This document shows positions 51,845 to 63,071 of a stretch of 64,000 bases of DNA, piece after piece (position 1 is the stretch's first letter; the number at the start of each line of letters is the position of its first letter). The DNA comes from Bimuria novae-zelandiae CBS 107.79. Its lineage: Eukaryota; Ascomycota; Dothideomycetes; Pleosporales; Didymosphaeriaceae. The translations under genes were made by a program, and so were the position numbers. The notes beneath the pieces were generated by a model, which ran no database searches, was not told where the DNA came from, and was given only the letters and a program-made list of their open reading frames with translations. The DNA is taken from the NCBI GenBank assembly GCA_010015655.1, contig ML976720.1:131463-195462 (forward strand), given 5' to 3'.

Positions 51845-53311
51845 AGAGTTCTCACCAGCCAGCAGCCAGCAGAAGAGGGTTTTCGTACTTGGTATGAATG
51901 TTGCGTTTAGCAGTAAATCTTGAATAGTTCAACCCAACAAATTATATCCGTTAGGTCGTCTGCAAACAGTTAGTACGTTCACCTCCAAAGTTCCTCGCTA
52001 TCACATACAGCAAAGCCGTTCCAACTGATCGCGTGAAATAACTTGCGGTAGATTCATTGTGCTCGCGTCTGATGAAGAAGGAATGGTGCAGCCAAAGCGA
52101 CATCTAAAGCTTGCGAGAACGGAGAAGGCATGAAAGTCTTTTCAACGAGCAACATCCTGTGCATTCACCTCCTCACGAACCAAACACAGCATCCCCTGTC
52201 TGACTCCCGTGCCGGCGTGACAGCTTCCTAAACTAGCTTTCGCCATGCTCATCACCAGGACCCCTCACTGGTTCGCTGTCGGAAGGATTGCAGTAAGCGT
52301 TGGTTAGCCCGCGACACGGCTGAATCCTCTTTTCAGCCTTCCATGGTCGACGTTGAAAAGAAGTCCAGCGATGAGTGAGCAGTGTCGCCGCTTACTGTGG
52401 AGATGGAGCAGAGCCGCAGGCACATAAAAAAAAAGTCCGATGCAGTCTGGGGCTGAGAGTCCAGAACGATGTCGCATTCTTCGAGGCGTGCTGAGCTGGT
52501 GTGAACCTGGGCCGGGTGGTGGGCGGGTTACCCGAACGGGTTAGCTTGTGTAAATGTACACCCACGTCCACTTGATGAACGGTCGTACTGTTCAACAACT
52601 TTACAACGAGTAATCTCACCTTCGAAATTATTTCATACTAGCGCTCATAATTCAATTCTAGGTATGTGCAGCAAACAACTCGATCCCATCGTCCGGCTGA
52701 AAATGACTCTAGAGGTGCTTTTGGAGTGGTCGGCGACGTCACCGCTACTCTGCATCGCGTACGAGAGCGGTGTGTGAGGCTGGAGGGCAGTCAACCATCG
52801 TAGGATGTCGCAACGGGAGGGCTATAAGCGTTTGAGCGCGCGCGCTAAACGATATCTCCAAGCACCATGTTCCACACCGCTATGAGCGTGTATTATTCGG
52901 CATTCAGCAACAAGATACGATCTACTCGATCTTGGCAAGTACCATGTTCCTAGTTTCACTGTACGCCACTACGTTGAATACGAGCTGAACGGTTATCCAT
53001 TTCATTGCGCTGGACGTACTCGGCTCCAGGGACATCTCCGGGGTCGGCGATGTGCTCCCTGTAGGTACCTGTATCTTGGTTTCCTTTGCAGCTTCTCCAG
53101 GCCACAGCATAACGCAGTACAAGAACGCTATGACCATGTAGGTACCTAAGTCTCCGTTCAGCCTCTTCTTCGTGAACCCCGTTGGTGGAGGGATATCTAA
53201 GCAGACTCAGCTGCCACGCTGTGGCTAAAGCAGTTGCGTTAGACAATGTGCTGCGGCAAAGGGGTGTAGAGAGGAATTCACCGCTCGCCATCCACAGTCC
53301 TTAATCGTGAG
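51845..53311. other. Intergenic stretch, about 1.5 kb
   Basis: No supported gene. It contains a poly-A tract at about 52426-52436 and the upstream region of the next gene. Confidence 0.45.
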
Positions 53312-53318
53312 TATAAAA
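53312..53318 (+). promoter_or_regulatory. TATA box of the secreted protein gene at 53439
   Basis: TATAAAA about 120 bp upstream of the ATG. Confidence 0.55.
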
Positions 53319-53438
53319 GACATACTAGATGCTCTCAAGTAGGAATCCATCACTAAATCACGACAATCACTTCTCTCTCTCCATTTTAGTACAGTCGTTA
53401 TTATTTTCCCAGTCCACTCGTGAAAATACATTATCAAC

Positions 53439-54310
53439 ATGAAGCTCGCACCGTGCACCCTCCTCACCACTTCCGTCCTCGCGGCCGCCTCCACCATCAC
53501 GCCTTCCCTAGACACCACCTACCAAATTCGTCTCTCCAGCAGCAATAGGGCCATCAACAACACCCTCGTGACTGTCAAGGACGAAGCCCCGGCAAACACC
53601 TCCCCTAACGCGATGGGCACCTTCTCGACCGGCAACCCACGTTATCCCTACACCTTCAAATTCGTCCACTCCCATCTGAGCAAAGTTCTCTACGAGCTCC
53701 AAGGCACCGTGCGCAAGACGCACCTTGTGCTCACCGGAAACCAAGTTGCCCTGGGTCTGTACGACATCCCCATTGGTACTGATCCCAAGCCTGCTGAGGA
53801 CGAGCTCACTGCGTCGGATAAGTTCTGGGTAAACGAAGAAAACGGGAAGATGAGCCTGATGGCCGCGGAAAGGTATACTGGCGATGATAGCAAACTGCTC
53901 AGTGCGTCTTCGTGGCGCGCCTGCAAGGGGGACTCCGAGATTGATTATACGTTGTATTGGTATGATGGTAAGTTGCTCCTTCTGACTCTAATTGGGAAAA
54001 GCATGGTAGCTAATCAGAGAATGAAGGTCTTAATCGTCTCGAAGACTATGTCAAGGGTTGCGAAGGCGGTATCACTCTGTATGTTGAAGAGGCGCAGAGT
54101 GCGGCTACCACGAGTGGGTTTCTTACTGGGGTTACTGCTCCTACTGCGACGCCTACGGGGTATTGCCCAGGCGGGCCGGCGGCTAATTCGACTGCTACTG
54201 CGGGTGTGAAGCCTACTGGGTCTTCTACGCCGTTTGAGAGCTCTGCGGGTACCGTTGTAGCTGGTTCGTTAGTTGGACTTGCTGGGGCTGTCATGGCTTT
54301 TTTGGTCTAA
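53439..54310 (+). CDS. Secreted protein, probably GPI-anchored, about 270 aa
   Basis: The ATG at 53439 starts a signal peptide (MKLAPCTLLTTSVLAAAS). A 59-bp intron (53968-54026, GTAAGT donor, GCTAAT branch site, AAG acceptor) joins LYWYDG to LNRLEDYVKGCEGG. The mature domain is beta-rich (TTYQIRLSSSNRAINNTLV, YPYTFKFVHSHLSKVLYELQ). It is followed by a Thr/Ser/Pro-rich spacer (TGVTAPTATPTGY, STATAGVKPTGSS) and a hydrophobic tail (TVVAGSLVGLAGAVMAFLV), the usual GPI-signal arrangement. No family recognised. It parallels the protein at 29538-30358 in layout, not in sequence. Confidence 0.8.
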
Positions 54311-54766
54311 GAATTTTGTTATAAGTGGTCTCGTATAGGTTTGCGCAGGGTGGAAGAGTGGGGTTATACCAGATGGGTGGATGTAATTGCAGGTTTTCTT
54401 TCGTAGTTGAGCTTTCTGTACGCATTGTTTTTTCGATAAGCTATTTTACGCAAGAAGTATAGTGATTGAAGATGGACTATCAAGTCACACCATTCATCCC
54501 GAACTTCCATTCCATTCTCAACCCCAACAGTGGATTGCGCAACCAGTGGGTAAACTGTCCACGCCAAAAAACCAACTTTAAAAATGTGTCCCACGTTTAA
54601 CTCACACAGCAACAAAGACTTTCTTCAGAAAACCGAGTAGTGAACAATGAGTCGAGCCATATTCTCTCGTGCCAGCATGATATCGTCGCCCAGGTCGATG
54701 CACATTACTCGTCAATCAAGGAATGGTCTTCGGAAGAGCAACCTCAGTGAGTACTCTCTTGAAGCA
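54311..54766. other. Intergenic stretch between convergent genes
   Basis: No supported gene. Confidence 0.5.
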
Positions 54767-56352
54767 TCACTTCCTAGCGGGTCCGAGACACACCAATCTA
54801 TCCGCGCCAATACCCGCACATTTCAATTCCTTTGACCGCGGTACCGAAAACTCGTCCCGCAAAGAATTGGGTTCGAACGTGAAGCACGGGGACGCAGCAG
54901 GTTGATCTGAGGGCCCAACCCCCCAATGTGACGCATGAAATATGCCCATTTCACCAATCATATTGTTTTGGGCTGAGACCTCATACTGGTGAGGCCATCT
55001 CAGATCGTACTCCTCCTCGGAAAGTGGGTCTAGCTCATTGACTGTGGTCAAATCATCCGTCAAGGTTTTCCATAACTTGTGCTTGGTTCCCATGAGAAAG
55101 TCGGGTCGTTTCTCTTCTTTGGAGAGGAAGTTCCAGGCAAGGCATATTTTTTTGGTCTTCATCCGCGGCACGGCAAGGTGATTGCTGATGGTTCCGGCAC
55201 AAGTAGTGTTGAATTCCGACCATGTCTTTGGCGCTCGGTATCCGTGTCCGTCGGCCTGTCTGAGGATGCTTAGAACGTACCATGATTTTTCTGGGGCGAT
55301 GTTGAGACTTCCCCGCGCTGAAGAAGCTCATGCTCCTTCTGGCAGTGAAAGATTGCTGCCCTCGCTTCCATGTACCGCCACCACTCTTACCAGATAGTAT
55401 CTCCTATCATTCAGAGGGATTGCAAAAGACCTTTAAAGGCTACGTAGCGGGATCGCCGTTCATTTGATGAACTGGTCAAAGGGAAAACCGACGGCTGCGT
55501 GTTCCAGGGATGTAGTGCCGCATTTTTGATGGACTGTGGATCCTTGACGTATAGTGTGACCTTATCGAAAGGGTGGTTCAAAAGTGCCCGCAAGTCGTTT
55601 ACACTGAAGAAAGGCCAACTCGTTCCTGAAGTTGGCTGCCAGCGAGCGAGAGCAGTAGCGGATGAAACTTCGAACCGGATGGTCCGAAGTGATGAAAAGC
55701 CGTTGTCAAGTGGCAAGAAACGGAGGACGCGGGTGTCAGTACCGTAGAAGTCTTTGGCATACTCACCGCGGAGGAAGGCTCTCAGGTGTTTCGGAGCAAC
55801 AGCCGACAATTCCGCATAGGCTTGCTTGCATGACATAATCATGCCTCGACAGTCGCCTTCGCTACCGCCCATGGCTAGAGGAGGGTGGAAGCCATACAGA
55901 TGATCGTAGATCGTGAGGCGTATGTCCTGGTGAAGTGTCTCAAAGAAGGACGGTTTGGAGATGTCGTGTTCGTTCTGCAATAATCCCAGAACATTCTTGT
56001 GTTTCGCCTTCAGCACTACCAGTTCATCCTCCTTCCGTGAGATTTCTCGCTCCAGGGCAGTAGCTTCGAGACGTAAAGTGGCCGACCGCCCTTCGTTCTG
56101 CGTTCCTGGAGTCTTCCCTGGCTGTCTGCTTAAACCAAGCTCTTCGTTGGGGATTTTGTGCGGCTGCTTTCCGCTCGCGTGGAGAAGCTGACGTTTGGGT
56201 TCGAGAACGGCCGTGTTTGCATCATGCTGGTAAGGTCTGTCGGTTGATGAGAGTTTCCGTGATAGGTCAGGGAAGAAGAAGCTCTGTGTGATTTTGATTG
56301 AAGCGCTGTCGCTCCTTCCGTTTGCAAGATTCCGGACCTGCAACCGTTTCAC
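54767..56352 (-). CDS. 2EXR/F-box-like hypothetical locus, exon structure and start uncertain
   Basis: The clear part is 55411-56352: a Ser/Lys-rich N-terminus, a coiled-coil (LRLEATALEREISRKEDELV), then FFETLHQDIRLTIYDHLYGF, GMIMSCKQAYAELSAVAPKH and a C-terminal domain (SVNDLRALLNHPFDKVTLYV), as in the large Dothideomycete family with F-box-like starts. No in-frame ATG opens this frame. An upstream ATG near 56406 with a 37-nt intron would serve (MWSK joining NVKRL) but is weak. The frame closes at 55411. Farther downstream, 54767-55163 reads as plausible coding (MKTKKICLAWNFLSKEEKRP, DPLSEEEYDLRWPHQYEV) and may be a last exon of the same gene. Function unknown. Confidence 0.5.
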
Positions 56353-56576
56353 GTTCCTAGCGTCTTCCCGCAGTGAAGAAGAAGAAAATGTACTTGGACC
56401 ACATTTGCTCCTGCTGTTTGCTGATCCCAGTCACCAACCAGCCTGCAATTAACGTGCAGAGCGTGCAAGTACAGCTGTTCACTTTTGTGCGCTGGCACTC
56501 CTCCGCTCCCTCTTGTTTATAATTGAACCAAGGAACCTCAGTGCTACAAAAACTTTGCCATTATTTCCAAGTAGCT

Positions 56577-56999
56577 ATGATTATGCTACTTCTACTTCTC
56601 TTGATCACCATTCTCACTGCAGGCTTTGCGGCGGTGCTCCCGAAGGGCGGTGTACATCCCGAGGGCAGTATCACGGCGATCAGTCCCTTGCTTCTCCCAG
56701 CTGGAGATGTTGCTGGCAATAATCATCTATACGTAGCTGCTACGTGCAACTACACCATTCATTAGCTGATTGTCACAGGTTGAAGTGTGGGGCTCCGCAG
56801 ACTATTCTGGCAATTCGTATACGTGGACATTCGACAAAGTCTAACAACATATGTGCTATGTGTTCGGGTAAGTCGTACCGGGAATCCAAGCGCGTGTGAC
56901 AGCCACACTGAGGTATACAGGTGCGATGTGAACTGCATTCGGTCCATGAAGATCCACCCAACTCGTCAGCATCCCAACATTACGTGCCAGGTCGAGTAG
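56577..56999 (+). CDS. Putative small secreted protein, 3' end uncertain
   Basis: The ATG at 56577 gives a strong signal peptide (MIMLLLLLLITILTAGFAA) followed by VLPKGGVHPEGSITAIS. A good intron follows (GTAGCT donor after CATCTATAC near 56734, CACAG acceptor near 56780), joining NNHLY to VEVWGSADYSGNSYTWTFDK. The frame then meets TAA at 56842-56844. Behind that stop lie a GTAAGT donor and CAG acceptor and a Cys-containing stretch (CDVNCIRSMK) ending at TAG 56997-56999. Either the protein stops at 56844 (about 73 residues) or TAA replaced a CAA codon and the gene is damaged. No family recognised. Confidence 0.4.
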
Positions 57000-58151
57000 G
57001 TCTCCCGCGAGGAGCGATCCGTTGGTATGTAGCTGACAGACGAAAGGTACTTCTACATGTGCGGAACGAGTGCATGGCATGTAACTGTACATAACAAGCA
57101 CGTATCTAACATGCAGAAATACTCCCGTGCCGGTGACTGGGGACAACCAGACAAAATCATGTAGTGCTGGTTCGGCTGAGGCTCGTCGAAATCATCGCCA
57201 CCATCCTGACCGGTCTCTGGTGGAAGCCATGCGAGTTTCTGGTTAGTATATCAGTGGATGGACGGGATGAAAGAGGGTTTTTGGATGGCGATAAAAGCTG
57301 CCGAGTGATGAGCATATAATAGGTGGAAACACTTACTACCTTCGTGCCTTCCCAGGCTTGCAATTGTGAGCTCGAAGGACAGCATTCCCCACCACTTCAA
57401 TTCGAGAGCAGAGGCCATACCACGTCACCTACCTTCCACCTATCTCTAACCTTACCTCCGAGATTTGCATAAATCCCCCTTCCGTCGCCCTCCTGAACAC
57501 TTCTTTATCGCTCTTCCTCCTCTTGGACCGAACCTACACACTCAATGCTTGCACCTGCCAACAGAGCGTGCAGATCGCACCCTCTGCATTCTAGGTAAAC
57601 CATTCACAGGCATACCCAGCCTACAAACCTACACCCACCCAAAACCACGACCACCGCATCCACACAAACACCACCTGACTCCCCTACCCGACCCACCACC
57701 AATTTCCCATGACGCTTCGACACACAACCCCCTGCTCACCAAAACCGCGGCAGATCTGCAAGGTACACCTCTGCACCCGCCGCCATCCATAACGTTTCTC
57801 CGGCTCCTCCGAAAATCCTCCAATGACGCCTTCCCCGCACACTGCCGCAGTCTCGGCGCACGTCTCCATCACGATTGCGCCTCCCGCGCCGGAGCAAAGC
57901 ACCACGAAGTGTGGAGAAGGCCGCGCTCGGTCCTCGGCCTAGGGTAGCGGATGCGCTTATGGAGTCGGTTTCTGCACCAATGAGCTTAACGCGGGGGACG
58001 GAGCAGGCTGCGCGCGCCGTTGGTGTCCATCGGTGAACGTCATAAAAAATACTGGGTTGGGGGTAAGGGTAAATAGCAGTGCAGGCGAATGCGCGCGAAT
58101 GCAAGGTAAACAGGGACGAAATTGTTATAGGTGGGTGGGTTCTGGCGAGGG
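57000..58151. other. Intergenic stretch, about 1.15 kb
   Basis: No supported gene; the frames present are proline- and histidine-rich artefacts of a C-rich tract at 57430-57760. Confidence 0.45.
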
Positions 58152-58157
58152 TATAAA
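58152..58157 (+). promoter_or_regulatory. TATA box of the GH51 gene
   Basis: TATAAA (ggTATAAAgg) about 80 bp upstream of the ATG at 58237. Confidence 0.6.
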
Positions 58158-58236
58158 GGTCTGGTAACGCTGTGATTAAATGTGATTTGCTATTGCTTCG
58201 ATTGGATTGAGCCTTTGCAATTGAGCGCTCGGCAAG

Positions 58237-60407
58237 ATGGTGGGACTTAGACTCGCGGTCGCAGTCGCGGCTGTAGCTGCGCAAGCGGTTGCTGTGGACA
58301 TTGTGGTCAAGGCTTCTGGTGGCAACGAGACTGGGAAGTTTGGACACCCCTTTGGGTACGGGTTTTTGCACGAGGTAAGAGGTCACTCGCTCGCGATTAA
58401 AGCTGTAATGTGCGATGCTAAAGGAGTATTTGATAGGACATCAACAACTCGGGCGACGGCGGCCTCTACGCTGAACTGATCCAGAACCGCGCGTTCCAGT
58501 ACTCCCGAGCGTTTCCCGTTTCAACGGCGCACTACTTCCCCATCAATGGTGCAAGCCTCAGCATCCAGAACCTTTCCGTGCCACTGTCGAAAGCGTTGCC
58601 TGCGTCCATGCGCGTAGCTGCCGGGCGTAACAGCACCGGGTACAGTACGGGCAAGATCGGATTTGAGAATGAAGGATACTGGGGCATCGCGGTAAGCCGA
58701 CAAAAGTACACCGGTTCGTTCTGGGTCAAGGGAGCGTACGAGGGCTCTTTCACGGCATCGCTGCAGTCGAACCTCACAGACGACGTTTTCGGCTCCGTCG
58801 AAGTCGAGAGCAAAGCTGTGGACGACGAGTGGATTGAGCACACCTTTGAGCTCGTGCCTGAGAAGGACGCGCCGAACTCGAATAACACGTTTGCTATTAC
58901 CTTCGACGCTGCCGGTACCAAGAATGGATACCTTGACTTCAATCTGATCAGCTTGTTTCCGCCGACATACAAGAACAGAAAGAACGGGCTGCGGATAGAT
59001 CTCGCTGAAGCGCTTGCGGAGATGAACCCGTCCTTCCTGCGATTCCCTGGCGGTAATATGCTGGAGGGATTGACGAACGACACATACTGGGATTGGAAAC
59101 AGACCCTTGGTCCGCTGAAGGATCGTCCCGGATTCCAGGGTGTTTGGCAATACCAGCAGACGAACGGTTTAGGTATCATGGAGTACCTCGAGTGGGCGGA
59201 GGACATGGGTCTGCAAATCGGTAAGCATTCACAGTCATTATCATGGCTGAGTCTACAAGTCTAACGTGCTGAAGTCCTTGGCGTATGGGCTGGTCTTGCG
59301 CTCGACGGAGGTGTCACATCCAAGGAAGACCTTCAGCCTTTCATCGAAGATGCCCTCAACGAAATTGAGTTCGTCAGCGGCCCAGCAGACTCAACCTGGG
59401 GAGCGGTGCGTGCAGCCTTGGGTCATCCTGAGCCCTTCGAACTGAACTACGTCGAAGTCGGTAACGAAGACTGGCTTGCTGGGTACCCGGGAGGATGGGA
59501 CTCGTACAAGGAGTACCGCCTCCCGATGTTCTATGAGGCCATCCAGGCAGCATACCCGCACATCCAGGTCATTTCCTCGAGCGCCTCTAGTGACCCAGCT
59601 CCGGAAGGCGCGACCACCGGTCCTAACAACGTGGAAGGCATCAACTTCAACAACACCCCGGGTGTTATTGGTGACTACCACCCCTACCGCCGTCCCGACG
59701 AGCTTGTCGAGGAGTTCGACCGTTTCGACAATGACATCGGCCACATTGTCGGCGAGGTGGCTGCAACTCACGTAAACGGTGGCGAGACGCCCAGATGGAA
59801 CGGACCGCTCAACGCCTACCCGTGGTGGATTGGCGCTGTCGGCGAAGCCATCTCTCTTATCGGGTACGAGCGCAACAGCGACCGCATCCCAGGTACTTTT
59901 TACGCGCCCGTTATTAAGAACATCAACCGCTTCCAGTGGCCCATCACACTGCTTCAATTCTCTGCCGACCCTAAGCAGACAACTAGGGCTGTGACGTGGT
60001 ATTGCTGGACCCTCTTTGCGCACAGCCCTATCAGCCACACGCTGCCGACGACCAGCAACTCGAGCTACGGGCCGCTCTACTGGGTCAGCGGGAAGGACGA
60101 GGCTCGGGGCGATGCGTTAGTGTGGAAGGGCGCTGTCTACAACACGACGAACAGCAGCACCGTGCCAGTCTCGGTGCACTTCCAGGGCGTGGCGCCAGGA
60201 ACGAAGGCATCACTGACGGTGCTGACCAATGCCGTTGGTGATCCGTACGCGTTCAACAACCCGTTTACTGGCATTAACATCGTGAACACTACGACGAGCG
60301 AGTTGAGCGCAGGCGTAAGCGGCGCGTTCGAGTTCGTTCTGCCGGAGCTGAGTGTTGCCGTGTTGGATACAGGGAAAGCGGGGAACTCGACGAGCTATCG
60401 TAGGTAG
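58237..60407 (+). CDS. GH51 alpha-L-arabinofuranosidase, secreted, 684 aa
   Basis: Releases terminal alpha-L-arabinofuranosyl residues from arabinoxylan and arabinan. The ATG at 58237 starts a signal peptide (MVGLRLAVAVAAVAAQAVA). Introns at 58375-58436 and 59221-59274; exons of 138, 784 and 1,133 nt sum to exactly 685 codons. Motifs: FGHPFGYGFLHEDINNSGDG (substrate loop), FLRFPGGNMLEG, WDWKQTLGPLKDRPG, FELNYVEVGNEDWLAGYP with the acid/base Glu of GNE, GVIGDYHPYRRPDELVEEFD, and GHIVGEVAATH with the candidate nucleophile Glu. The C-terminal beta domain ends with a short Ser-rich tail. Length is normal for fungal GH51 and the frame is intact. Confidence 0.95.
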
Positions 60408-60914
60408 TAGTGTTGTTGTAGCACGTGACTGACGTCAGAGGTGGTGTGTGTGGAAGGCACCACCTAGGTGCACGAACTACTAAGTCAACAGACTCTCGCC
60501 CACTTTCCTTCTGCCTATAGACTCCACACACTCTTTTCTACAGATAACAATACAGCTTGTTTGTCCTTATATGCCTGCCTGCCTGCCCACAATTGTATAA
60601 ACATAGAAAGTGAATTGACGAGAGGGGAAGCTGCGAATGCGCCACGCTCGGACCTTCCCCGCATTTCCGATCAACATTATTGAGATCTACAGCAATCTCA
60701 CTGCCTCCGTTTAACACCTTAATCTGCCATAATCTGCCATAATCCAACAACGCTTCGGCACTCGTTCTGAATTGTGTCCGTTGGCCTTGTGCTCGTCCTC
60801 CACACGCAGGTCGCTCCCCACGTCTTCCCGTCCAGAGCGTGACGCGTGCTTGCCGTCTTACCCATCGCACCTTCTGCCTTTCCACCGTAGCAATTCAGCC
60901 CTCGATACCTCACA
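60408..60914. other. Intergenic stretch, about 0.5 kb
   Basis: No supported gene. It holds the 3' flank of GH51 and the promoter of the Mpv17-like gene. Confidence 0.5.
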
Positions 60915-61547
60915 ATGCCGCTCTCAGAGCTGCCGCCGATGCTCTCAGCCTGCGTGTTGTCGCTCTCCATCGGATGCGTCTCGAATATCATCGCTCAGAG
61001 ACTGAAGGCGTACACAGAAGACACCCCCTTCGTCTTCGACTACACGCTCTTCTACCAGCTCACGGCCATGGGCTTGATAACGACGCCAATCAACTACTAC
61101 TGGCAGAAATGGCTGGAACACTTGTTTCCCGGCGAGAAGCTGGTTAAGCGAGCGCGCACGCCTTCTGCCGACGACGCAGAGAAAGGCGCCTTCCTCAGGG
61201 ACGATGGCGACGACAAGCGCATCATTGACGAAGAAGTCTACGTGCGCAGCTGGGGCAACGTCATTAAGAAGACCATCGCCGATTCCATGACGGGCGGCGC
61301 ATTGCTCAACACGACCATGTTCTTGGTGTTGCTTGGCCTGATGCAGGGCAAGACATGGGGACAAATTGGAAGTGACATTCGCGAGGAGGAACTGAACATC
61401 ATCTGGAACTCGTACAAGATTTGGCCGTTTGCGAACATGTGCAGCTTTGCCTATGTACCCGTCGAGAAGCGCATCGTCTTCCTGAGCTTCTTTGGCTTGC
61501 TCTGGAGCATTTACATGACTCTAGTTGCCTCGCGGCTCTCGGCTTAG
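60915..61547 (+). CDS. Mpv17/PMP22-family membrane protein, 210 aa
   Basis: Integral membrane protein of peroxisomal or mitochondrial inner membranes (PXMP2/MPV17/Sym1 family), proposed to act as a channel. Single exon; the ATG at 60915 (cacaATGCCG) opens MPLSELPPMLSACVLSLSIG. Family features: an N-terminal hydrophobic helix, GLITTPINYYWQKWLEHLFP, a charged insert (DAEKGAFLRDDGDDKRIIDE) longer than in many homologues, TIADSMTGGALLNTTMFLVL, NSYKIWPFANMCSFAYVPVE and the last helix IVFLSFFGLLWSIYMTLVAS. The stop codon overlaps that of the convergent hydrolase gene. Confidence 0.9.
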   Translation: MPLSELPPMLSACVLSLSIGCVSNIIAQRLKAYTEDTPFVFDYTLFYQLTAMGLITTPINYYWQKWLEHLFPGEKLVKRARTPSADDAEKGAFLRDDGDDKRIIDEEVYVRSWGNVIKKTIADSMTGGALLNTTMFLVLLGLMQGKTWGQIGSDIREEELNIIWNSYKIWPFANMCSFAYVPVEKRIVFLSFFGLLWSIYMTLVASRLSA

Positions 61548-62395
61548 TTCGACGCGCCCTCCTTCCATGCCGCTTGTACTGCGTCCCAGTACCGTCCTTC
61601 GTTCTCGCGTACATGCCCTGCGTGCGGGCTCTTCTCGAACCGAACTCTCGTCACTTTCCAACCCTGTGCCTCGGACAATTCTGCGTGCGATTCCACCTCG
61701 TCGTCCCCGACCATCTCGTCCGCTTTGCTATACAAATACACTCTGGGGGCACGCTTGTCGAAGAGCGTAGGATTGTTGAGCTGTCGGCGGATGACAAAGA
61801 TCTGGTTTTCATACCCGCCTAGCTTGTCCATTGTGAACAGCACGGCAATGAAAAAATGAATCATCGCCGAACCCAACATTCTCCATAACCAGAAGCGCGG
61901 CAAGGACACGGCCAGAGCATTATGACTCCTCTGCCAGTCCCCATTCCCTGGAGCGGAGTCCATCGCTTGCGCGCGCATGGGAAGCGGTGTTCCTTCACGC
62001 TTGACCCATGCTTTGGCGAGCTCATTTAGTTGATTGGCGCCGCCGTTGGAAAAGCTGTGTACGAGTATCTCGCCGCCCGCCTTCACATGCTCTTTGATGA
62101 CTTCTAATGCTGGGGTCAACATCATGTCGTATGTTGCCTCGGAGCGGAAGAAGTCCACGACTTCATTTCGAATTAGCAGTATCCGCGCCGTGGGGAATAG
62201 CTTGCGATGCGCGACCGTATATTTGGCAATGTGTTTGGACGCGGCGCCCATCCAGGATAAAAGGAGTATAAGGGGCTCTTTCGGAGTGTATGAATCCGGT
62301 GTGAAGAGGTATGTGTTGGTTGCGATGTGGTCGAAATCGGCCAGAGGCCTCGAGACTGCGGTCTTTGGTCCGATCGACAAGTCAAGTGCCGACAT
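61544..62395 (-). CDS. DUF829/TMEM53-type alpha/beta hydrolase (PaxU-like), 283 aa
   Basis: The first ATG in frame is at 62395 (MSALDLSIGPKTAVSRPLAD). DUF829 (PF05705) markers: PLILLLSWMGAASKHIAKYT near the N-terminus, ILVHSFSNGGANQLNELAK with the nucleophile Ser in the G/S-x-S-x-G elbow (HSFSNGG), APRVYLYSKADEMVGDDEVE with the Asp region, and FEKSPHAGHVRENEGRYWDA with the His. The catalytic triad looks complete. Relatives include a protein encoded in indole-diterpene clusters (PaxU), but none of that pathway's other genes is in the window, so a metabolite role is only a possibility. It converges on the Mpv17-like gene with overlapping stop codons. Confidence 0.85.
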   Translation of the reverse strand: MSALDLSIGPKTAVSRPLADFDHIATNTYLFTPDSYTPKEPLILLLSWMGAASKHIAKYTVAHRKLFPTARILLIRNEVVDFFRSEATYDMMLTPALEVIKEHVKAGGEILVHSFSNGGANQLNELAKAWVKREGTPLPMRAQAMDSAPGNGDWQRSHNALAVSLPRFWLWRMLGSAMIHFFIAVLFTMDKLGGYENQIFVIRRQLNNPTLFDKRAPRVYLYSKADEMVGDDEVESHAELSEAQGWKVTRVRFEKSPHAGHVRENEGRYWDAVQAAWKEGASN

Positions 62396-63071
62396 CTTCG
62401 AAGTTTGGATGAGATCCGTCCTGGAGGCTTTGGCTCGTTTTATTTCTCGAGGTCCACGCAAATAATTATACAACTGGCCCCACGTCCCTTTGTAACAGTC
62501 GATTTGTCAACCTGATTGTTTTCCTGGAGTGGGAATTTTCTTACAACCTGAAGCTGTGGCGGTGACCTCAGCACTCACTGACATCCAGTCGTAAAGTTGC
62601 TTGGCATACATCAGCCGAGGTATCTCCATGATTGGCTCCTTATTCGCGCCATCAGACGGCCACAACTCGCCGTCCGGCGAAAGAATACAGCCACGTTCGA
62701 GAATCGGCATGTTAAATCTTCCCGAGTTCCTTATCAGCCTCTCTGTCCCGTCCAAAGCTCGATCCTGGTCATATTCGTGCAGTCTAGCCTTGGCATTCAT
62801 CAACATAAAGCGGATGGCCAATGAAAACACACGCAATACATTGTTTGGACAATTGACCCAGAATGTCTCTCGAACCGCAATTAACTAGTCCTGGATGATG
62901 GTATACTGTTCTATTTTCAACCGACGGTGTTCTGGAAGTCGGATTGATACCCGCAACATGCATGTGGACACAAGTCTTGATATAGGAGCGAGTACCTCGA
63001 AAGGATGGGCAGTTCTCCCAAGGTCTCGCAGCTTCCGAGCCGTAAGCCAGAATTTCGGAACCTGATCTACC
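62396..63071. other. Intergenic stretch, about 0.7 kb
   Basis: No supported gene. Confidence 0.5.

Noticed and set aside
54840..54890. GGTTCGA-like T-loop as part of a tRNA
   Set aside because: No acceptor stem or anticodon arm can be folded around it; similar strings at 44895 and 48390 lie inside coding-like sequence.
57465..57947. Plus-strand frame of 160 codons, very Pro/His-rich
   Set aside because: Produced by a C-rich tract; frames on both strands are equally open and lack motifs.
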